Part shown: in pieces, positions 7,072-9,971 of the stretch
Position numbering within the stretch: the first letter of the stretch is position 1
How the letters are laid out: every line of letters begins with the position of its first letter
Source of the DNA: an uncultured Eubacteriales bacterium
GTDB lineage: Bacteria; Bacillota; Clostridia; Oscillospirales; UMGS1783
Direction: 5' to 3'
Assembly: GCA_905209135.1 (NCBI GenBank)
Contig: CAJLRT010000030.1
Location: 1 to 9,971, forward strand
DNA length: 9,971 nucleotides
Made by a program: the position numbers and the translations under genes
The notes under the pieces: generated by a model
Seen by the model: the letters and a program-made list of their open reading frames with translations, nothing else
Database searches by the model: none
What the model was told of the DNA's origin: nothing

Positions 7072-7993
7072 TTTTTCTGCCGAACGCCCCTATTATACCT
7101 TCGATTCCTATGCAAGGCGCACCTTCGGCCGCAAGCTCTACCGGCTCGCGCTGGCCGCAGGCGAGAGCTGCCCCAACCGCGACGGCACGGCCGGAACGGG
7201 CGGCTGTATCTTCTGCGGCGCGGGCGCGAGACGGTTTGCGCAGAACCCGCGGCTTGCGGCGGCCGAGCAGATCGAGCGCGCCAAGGCGCAGGTGTGCGGA
7301 AAGCTCGGCCGGACGGATGCCGGCCCCGCCTATATCGCCTATTTCCAGTCCTATACCGGCACCTATGCGCCCCTGCCGCGCCTGCGCGCCCTGTTAACCG
7401 ATGCAGCCGACCATCCGGATATCGCGGCGCTGTCCGTCGCCACCCGGCCGGACTGCCTGGGCGAAGCCGTCCTGGACCTGCTCGAAGAACTGGGCCGGCG
7501 CCTGCCCGTATGGGTCGAGCTCGGTCTGCAGAGCGCAAGCGACGAAACGGCCCGCCTCTGCAACCGCGCCTATCCCACCGCGCTGTTTGCCGATGCGGCG
7601 CGCCGACTGCATGGGCGGGGCATATCCGTGATCGCGCATGTAATCCTGGGCCTGCCCGGCGAAACGCGGGCCGACATGCTGGAGACGATCGACTTTCTCA
7701 ACCGCCAGCGCGTGGACGGGGTCAAGCTTCACCTTCTGCATGTGCTCCGGGATACGCCGCTGGCCCGCATGACGTATACGCCGCTGACCATGGACGAGTA
7801 CATCGGGCACCTGATCGCCTGCCTGCGCCGTCTTTCTCCCGCCATCGTCGTGCACAGAATCACGGGCGACGGACCGAAAGCCGACCTGCTCGCGCCCCTG
7901 TGGAGCGCGGACAAAAAAAGGGTGCTCAACGCCATCCACCGCCGCATGCGCGACGAGGGCGCGTATCAGGGCGCGGACTATACGCCGGTATAG
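7061..7993 (+). CDS. Radical SAM protein, YhcC/YtqA type (TIGR01212-like)
   Basis: This 310-residue protein has the Elp3-related radical SAM arrangement of the YhcC/YtqA family. The start RPYYTFDSYARRTFGRKLYRLAL is followed by CPNRDGTAGTGGCIFC, which places the cluster cysteines at C37, C49 and C52 (CX11CX2C). YFQSYTGTYA (94-103), WVELGLQSAS and HVILGLPGE (193-201) are further hallmarks of the family. Length is normal and the protein should be cytoplasmic. As I recall, the B. subtilis homologue YtqA has been tied to maturation of the wobble-uridine side chain in tRNA; the E. coli homologue YhcC is poorly defined. The ATG at 7061 lies inside the end of the membrane protein gene (11-bp overlap), so translational coupling is likely. 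No MnmM/YtqB-like methyltransferase gene follows in this window, although that partner is often adjacent elsewhere. Confidence 0.92.
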   Translation: MPHNFSAERPYYTFDSYARRTFGRKLYRLALAAGESCPNRDGTAGTGGCIFCGAGARRFAQNPRLAAAEQIERAKAQVCGKLGRTDAGPAYIAYFQSYTGTYAPLPRLRALLTDAADHPDIAALSVATRPDCLGEAVLDLLEELGRRLPVWVELGLQSASDETARLCNRAYPTALFADAARRLHGRGISVIAHVILGLPGETRADMLETIDFLNRQRVDGVKLHLLHVLRDTPLARMTYTPLTMDEYIGHLIACLRRLSPAIVVHRITGDGPKADLLAPLWSADKKRVLNAIHRRMRDEGAYQGADYTPV

Positions 7994-8363
7994 ATATATA
8001 CGCGCAGTTCACAGGCTCCGGGGTTTTCATGCAAAGCGGCTGTCGCAGGAGGTGGCATGCATGCAGCGCCGGGTCTCCCGCTGCCGGCGTTTTGCGGCAG
8101 CGTTTTCTTTCCGGCGCGTATCTCAGGGACGGCGCATTGCCAGCGGCGGTCGTCCGCGCCCCGGTAAGCCCTGCTTTTTGCGGGAAACGGCGGCCGCAGA
8201 CGCTTCCCGCAAACGGAATCCTGCGAAAAAAGCAGTGTAATCGCAATGATTCGTATGATCGGGCGGCAGGAGTATGTGCTTGCTCAGAGGATTCGGGCAG
8301 TTATGGATGACATTCGCCCGCCTTCGGCGCAGTCCCGTTTTGCATTCGGATTGGAACGGAATC
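7994..8363. other. Gene-poor stretch after the radical SAM gene
   Basis: No recognisable gene is present. The stretch holds a palindrome GCATGCATGC (8055-8064) next to a strong Shine-Dalgarno-like AGGAGG (8047-8052). It also holds a 10-bp inverted repeat TTTGCGGGAA (8177-8186) and TTCCCGCAAA (8204-8213) with no T tract, and two doubtful short open frames that are listed separately. It may be an untranslated 3' region or a remnant of lost genes. Confidence 0.5.
8061..8240 (+). CDS. Doubtful small basic protein, 59 residues
   Basis: The only support is a strong AGGAGG (8047-8052) placed 8 nt before an ATG at 8061. The product would begin MQRRVSRCRRFAAAFSFRR, is very rich in Arg and Lys and has no family I recognise. 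A competing ATG at 8057 in another frame would give a 36-residue product ending at 8167. The composition is what translated GC-rich non-coding DNA often looks like, so this is more likely noise than a gene. Confidence 0.18.
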   Translation: MQRRVSRCRRFAAAFSFRRVSQGRRIASGGRPRPGKPCFLRETAAADASRKRNPAKKAV

Positions 8364-8383
8364 AAGCGGAAATGGCGACTTAA
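8246..8383 (+). CDS. Doubtful 45-residue open frame or gene remnant
   Basis: The frame reads MIRMIGRQEYVLAQRIRAVM, then DDIRPPSAQSRFAFGLERNQ and AEMAT. Its composition is more protein-like than its surroundings, with a helix-like first half. It has no Shine-Dalgarno sequence, and its last codons overlap the terminator stem at 8364-8397. I do not recognise it. It could be a broken end of a lost gene. Confidence 0.15.
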   Translation: MIRMIGRQEYVLAQRIRAVMDDIRPPSAQSRFAFGLERNQAEMAT

Positions 8384-8405
8384 CTTAAAGTCCGCTTTTT
8401 TATTT
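8364..8405 (+). terminator. Probable intrinsic terminator before the orphan gene
   Basis: AAGCGGA (8364-8370) pairs with TCCGCTT (8391-8397), and the right arm runs into TTTTTTATTTT. The loop is long (20 nt) but contains a further short ACTT/AAGT pairing. It is the first T-rich stop downstream of the operon that starts at 5152. Confidence 0.6.
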
Positions 8406-8455
8406 TAAGAATGACATACAGTTTGAAATATGCTTGTTTTATGCGGGGTGATAAA

Positions 8456-9064
8456 ATGCCGAAAACGCCGTTTCACAGCCACAAGCCCGGCAAAGAGCCA
8501 AAATCGAAAAAGTGTCCGCCTTTTGAGGAAACGGTTTTGTTCTATATGGAAAGCAAAACCGATCAAAAGCGGGCTTTGGAATTTGCCGCATGGTTAAGAA
8601 ACAACAAAATGTCGCCGGCAGCGGGAAACCATGGTTATAATTGGTACATCAATTATAAGTACATTGATTACAACAACTGCAAAGACGGAAAATATTATCG
8701 CGGCACATATCACGGCTGCTATATAAAACTTTTTGACGGCACATGGCACATTCTCCCGGCCAAAGATATTTTGGAACGCATGCTCATCCGTGAAGAATTA
8801 AAAGAAAAAATGTGGAACAGTATTTTTCCCTGCCATGGCTGCTGCAACGGCTGCTATAAGCACCTCCCGAATACGAAGTACAACATGGAAATCTTTGGCC
8901 GCGAATGGACCGGCACAGGGATTTGCCGGAAAAATCCCATATGTTTTTCCGCTCCGGATGACGAAACGCTTGCCGTTTTAAAAGAAATTCTGTTAGAACG
9001 TAAAAACAGCGGAGATTTGGAAATAACCGCGAATATGAATATATACAATTATGGCATGATATAA
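8456..9064 (+). CDS. Uncharacterised cysteine-cluster protein (orphan, AT-richer gene)
   Basis: I do not recognise this 202-residue protein. It starts with a Lys/Pro-rich, probably flexible stretch (1-22), followed by a mixed helix and Tyr-rich region (61-95, with YNWYINYKYIDYNN). A charged helix lies at about 103-119, and a cysteine cluster FPCHGCCNGC has C126, C129, C130 and C133, with C157 and C163 further on. This arrangement could bind a metal, but that is an inference. No signal peptide or membrane segment is seen. The ATG at 8456 is chosen because GGGGTGAT lies just upstream; ATGs at 8411 and 8441 are in frame but lack a good Shine-Dalgarno sequence. Codon use is visibly richer in A and T (many AAA, GAA, ATT) than in all neighbours, which suggests later acquisition. 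It stands alone, upstream of a convergent tRNA gene. Confidence 0.75.
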   Translation: MPKTPFHSHKPGKEPKSKKCPPFEETVLFYMESKTDQKRALEFAAWLRNNKMSPAAGNHGYNWYINYKYIDYNNCKDGKYYRGTYHGCYIKLFDGTWHILPAKDILERMLIREELKEKMWNSIFPCHGCCNGCYKHLPNTKYNMEIFGREWTGTGICRKNPICFSAPDDETLAVLKEILLERKNSGDLEITANMNIYNYGMI

Positions 9065-9111
9065 AGGCATCCGAATCAGGAAAAAACGCCGTTCCCAAAA
9101 TTCTGGAATAT

Positions 9112-9152
9112 GAACCCCCACACTTGTCTTAGCAGGCAAGTGTGGGGGGTTC
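9112..9152. repeat. Long perfect-arm hairpin downstream of the orphan gene
   Basis: The arms are GAAC5ACACTTG (9112-9126) and CAAGTGTG6TTC (9137-9152), 15 against 16 nt with one extra G, around a 10-nt loop. No T tract follows on either strand, so it is not a standard intrinsic terminator, though it may protect or end the orphan gene's message. The arms could also be a small mobile-element or recombination remnant. Confidence 0.7.
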
Positions 9153-9372
9153 CTGTGTTTGACGAACGGAACAAATGCCGCCTGTTAGCGTGTATCAAAC
9201 ATAAACGCTGACGGTAAAAAGGTATTTTCGGCGCCCCGGCCGGCCTGTGAAGCCAGCCCTGAGCTCCAGGCCCGGCCATGCTGGAGGCGGCCGGATTCTT
9301 TCGCCGCAGGCGAAATGGTAGCCGCGGGCTTTATCCTGTCGCGCAGCGCACCTTGTATTTCTGGCTTTTCGC
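9153..9372. other. Intergenic stretch with several GC-rich hairpins, no gene
   Basis: No credible open frame is found. Small inverted repeats occur: GTTAGCGT/ACGCTGAC near 9184-9212, CTCCAG (9264-9269)/CTGGAG (9281-9286) nested inside CCGGCC (9236-9241)/GGCCGG (9289-9294), and TTTCGCC/GGCGAAA around GCA (9299-9315). An 11-nt word GCTCCAGGCCC (9263-9273) is repeated in the terminator region at 9444-9454. Confidence 0.6.
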
Positions 9373-9404
9373 AAAAATGAGGGCACCGACCAATCGGTGC
9401 CCTT
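9373..9404 (-). terminator. Second intrinsic terminator behind tRNA-Asn
   Basis: GGGCACCGA (9381-9389) pairs with TCGGTGCCC (9394-9402) around a CCAA loop. On the minus strand the stem is followed by TCATTTTTG, a usable T tract, so it best serves transcripts coming from the tRNA. A weaker TTATTT follows on the plus strand, so it could also stop rightward transcription. Confidence 0.75.
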
Positions 9405-9414
9405 ATTTCCAAGA

Positions 9415-9452
9415 GGAAAGAAAAGAGCCTGGAGCGCAAATTGGCTCCAGGC
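9415..9452 (-). terminator. First intrinsic terminator behind tRNA-Asn
   Basis: GCCTGGAGC (9427-9435) pairs with GCTCCAGGC (9444-9452) with an 8-nt loop. On the minus strand it is followed by TCTTTTCTTT. It begins 6 nt after the CCA end of the tRNA gene, so it is its most likely transcription stop. Confidence 0.8.
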
Positions 9453-9458
9453 CCTGCC

Positions 9459-9534
9459 TGGCTCCCCAAGTTGGACTCGAACCAACGACCCTGCGGTTAA
9501 CAGCCGCATGCTCTACCGACTGAGCTATTGAGGA
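9459..9534 (-). tRNA. tRNA-Asn (anticodon GTT)
   Basis: The 76-nt minus-strand gene folds as a normal cloverleaf. The acceptor stem is TCCTCAA with TTGGGGA (one G-U pair), the discriminator is G, and CCA is encoded (9461-9459). The D arm is GCTC/GAGC. The anticodon arm is TGCGG, loop CTGTTAA, then CCGCA. The T arm is GTTGG, loop TTCGAGT, then CCAAC. The anticodon GTT reads asparagine codons. No clear promoter lies just upstream; the leader there (TTATATAATATTCAG on the plus strand) is part of the 211-bp repeat. The first 40 nt of this tRNA form the start of each repeat unit. Confidence 0.96.
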
Positions 9535-9567
9535 TTATATAATATTCAGTTGTATGCTCTCTCATGG

Positions 9568-9590
9568 CGCAGGGTCGTTGGTTCCCAACT
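9568..9590 (+). pseudogene. Inverted fragment of the tRNA-Asn 3' half (unit 1)
   Basis: CGCAGGGTCGTTGGTTC (9568-9584) matches the sense strand of the tRNA-Asn T-arm region exactly over 17 nt and is the reverse complement of 9479-9495. The T loop is then cut: GAGT is missing and CCAACT resumes. It cannot form a tRNA. The copy in the next unit is at 9779-9801. Confidence 0.7.
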
Positions 9591-9705
9591 CCCCCTTGCG
9601 GAATTGTCGCGGCTTTGCGCAGGCACAGCCTGCTTGATCCGCTCTGTTCCGCTGCGGCTTCGGCGGCTCGCTTCTTCCGCCACAGGCGGCGCTCGCCTCC
9701 TCAGT

Positions 9706-9745
9706 GGTTAACAGCCGCATGCTCTACCGACTGAGCTATTGAGGA
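9706..9745 (-). pseudogene. Truncated tRNA-Asn copy (nt 1-40), unit 2
   Basis: Identical to the first 40 nt of the tRNA at 9459-9534, including acceptor 5' strand, D arm and anticodon loop with GTT. It is cut two bases into the 3' side of the anticodon stem. Sequence after the cut (minus strand ACTGAGGAGG) does not complete a tRNA. Confidence 0.85.
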
Positions 9746-9778
9746 TTATATAATATTCAGTTGTATGCTCTCTCATGG

Positions 9779-9801
9779 CGCAGGGTCGTTGGTTCCCAAC
9801 T
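9779..9801 (+). pseudogene. Inverted fragment of the tRNA-Asn 3' half (unit 2)
   Basis: Second copy of the opposite-orientation T-arm fragment, 211 bp after the first and with the same four-base loss in the T loop. Confidence 0.7.
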
Positions 9802-9916
9802 CCCCCTTGCGGAATTGTCGCGGCTTTGCGCAGGCACAGCCTGCTTGATCCGCTCTGTTCCGCTGCGGCTTCGGCGGCTCGCTTCTTCCGCCACAGGCGG
9901 CGCTCGCCTCCTCAGT

Positions 9917-9956
9917 GGTTAACAGCCGCATGCTCTACCGACTGAGCTATTGAGGA
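9917..9956 (-). pseudogene. Truncated tRNA-Asn copy (nt 1-40), unit 3
   Basis: Third copy of the tRNA 5' 40 nt, followed by the 15-bp leader up to the last base of the window. Only this 55-bp part of the unit is present. Confidence 0.8.
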
Positions 9957-9971
9957 TTATATAATATTCAG

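Larger units (their letters stand above)
9495..9971. repeat. 211-bp tandem repeat built on tRNA-Asn fragments
   Basis: Two full units (9495-9705, 9706-9916) and a 55-bp partial unit (9917-9971) have a period of exactly 211 bp. I saw no differences between copies where I compared them. Each unit starts with the complement of tRNA-Asn nt 1-40 plus a 15-bp AT-rich leader. A segment with an opposite-orientation copy of the tRNA T-arm region comes next. A GC-rich part with hairpins GCAGGC-ACA-GCCTGC (9619-9633) and CCGCC-ACA-GGCGG (9677-9689) completes the unit. The repeat runs to the end of the window, so its true extent and copy number are unknown. Confidence 0.9.

Noticed and set aside
6282..7397. 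Plus-strand frame of 371 codons across three genes
   Set aside because: It runs out of frame through the DUF896, membrane protein and radical SAM genes, each of which has better starts and family features.
9185..9523. Open frames through the tRNA region on both strands
   Set aside because: They cross the tRNA-Asn gene and its terminators and lack ribosome-binding sites.
9495..9971. CRISPR array or phage attachment site
   Set aside because: A 211-bp period with no difference seen between units is not a repeat-spacer pattern. No integrase is present, and the duplicated tRNA part is the 5' half rather than the 3' end.

Overview
The window looks like a high-GC member of the Clostridia, probably an Oscillospiraceae/Ruminococcaceae-type gut Firmicute. 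The evidence is a T-box leader in front of ileS, a long eukaryote-like (type 2) IleRS, a shortened ValRS C-terminus, a DUF896/YnzC-type small protein, a VanZ-like membrane protein and GC-rich coding sequence with Shine-Dalgarno starts. The species cannot be named from this.

Layout. Positions 1-597 hold the 3' end of valS. Positions 598-926 hold an ileS promoter and a complete T-box riboswitch with specifier, antiterminator and terminator. Positions 927-4040 hold ileS. A bidirectional terminator (4081-4119) separates it from a convergent minus-strand VanZ-family gene (4171-4818). A divergent intergenic region follows, with an AT-rich promoter island and about 245 bp of GC-rich DNA without a convincing gene. 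A strong sigma-A-like promoter (5152-5180) then drives a compact operon: glycyl-radical-enzyme activase (5263-6162), DUF896 protein (6173-6346), multi-pass membrane protein of unknown function (6358-7071) and a YhcC/YtqA-type radical SAM protein (7061-7993, overlapping the previous gene by 11 bp). After 370 bp of mostly unexplained sequence and a terminator comes an AT-richer orphan gene for a cysteine-cluster protein (8456-9064).

The right end carries a minus-strand tRNA-Asn(GTT) gene (9459-9534) with two terminators behind it. Starting inside this tRNA gene is a 211-bp tandem repeat that runs to the last base. Each unit carries the first 40 nt of the tRNA with its upstream leader, plus an inverted copy of part of its 3' half. 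The final partial unit is exactly 55 bp, which suggests the window ends at an unresolved assembly-graph junction, so copy number should not be trusted.

Functionally, the left half is translation machinery: two branched-chain aminoacyl-tRNA synthetases, with ileS controlled by uncharged tRNA-Ile. The middle operon joins two radical SAM enzymes to two proteins of unclear role. No glycyl radical enzyme substrate for the activase is present. I found no phage, transposase, CRISPR or toxin-antitoxin genes. The most unusual structure is the tRNA-Asn-derived tandem repeat.
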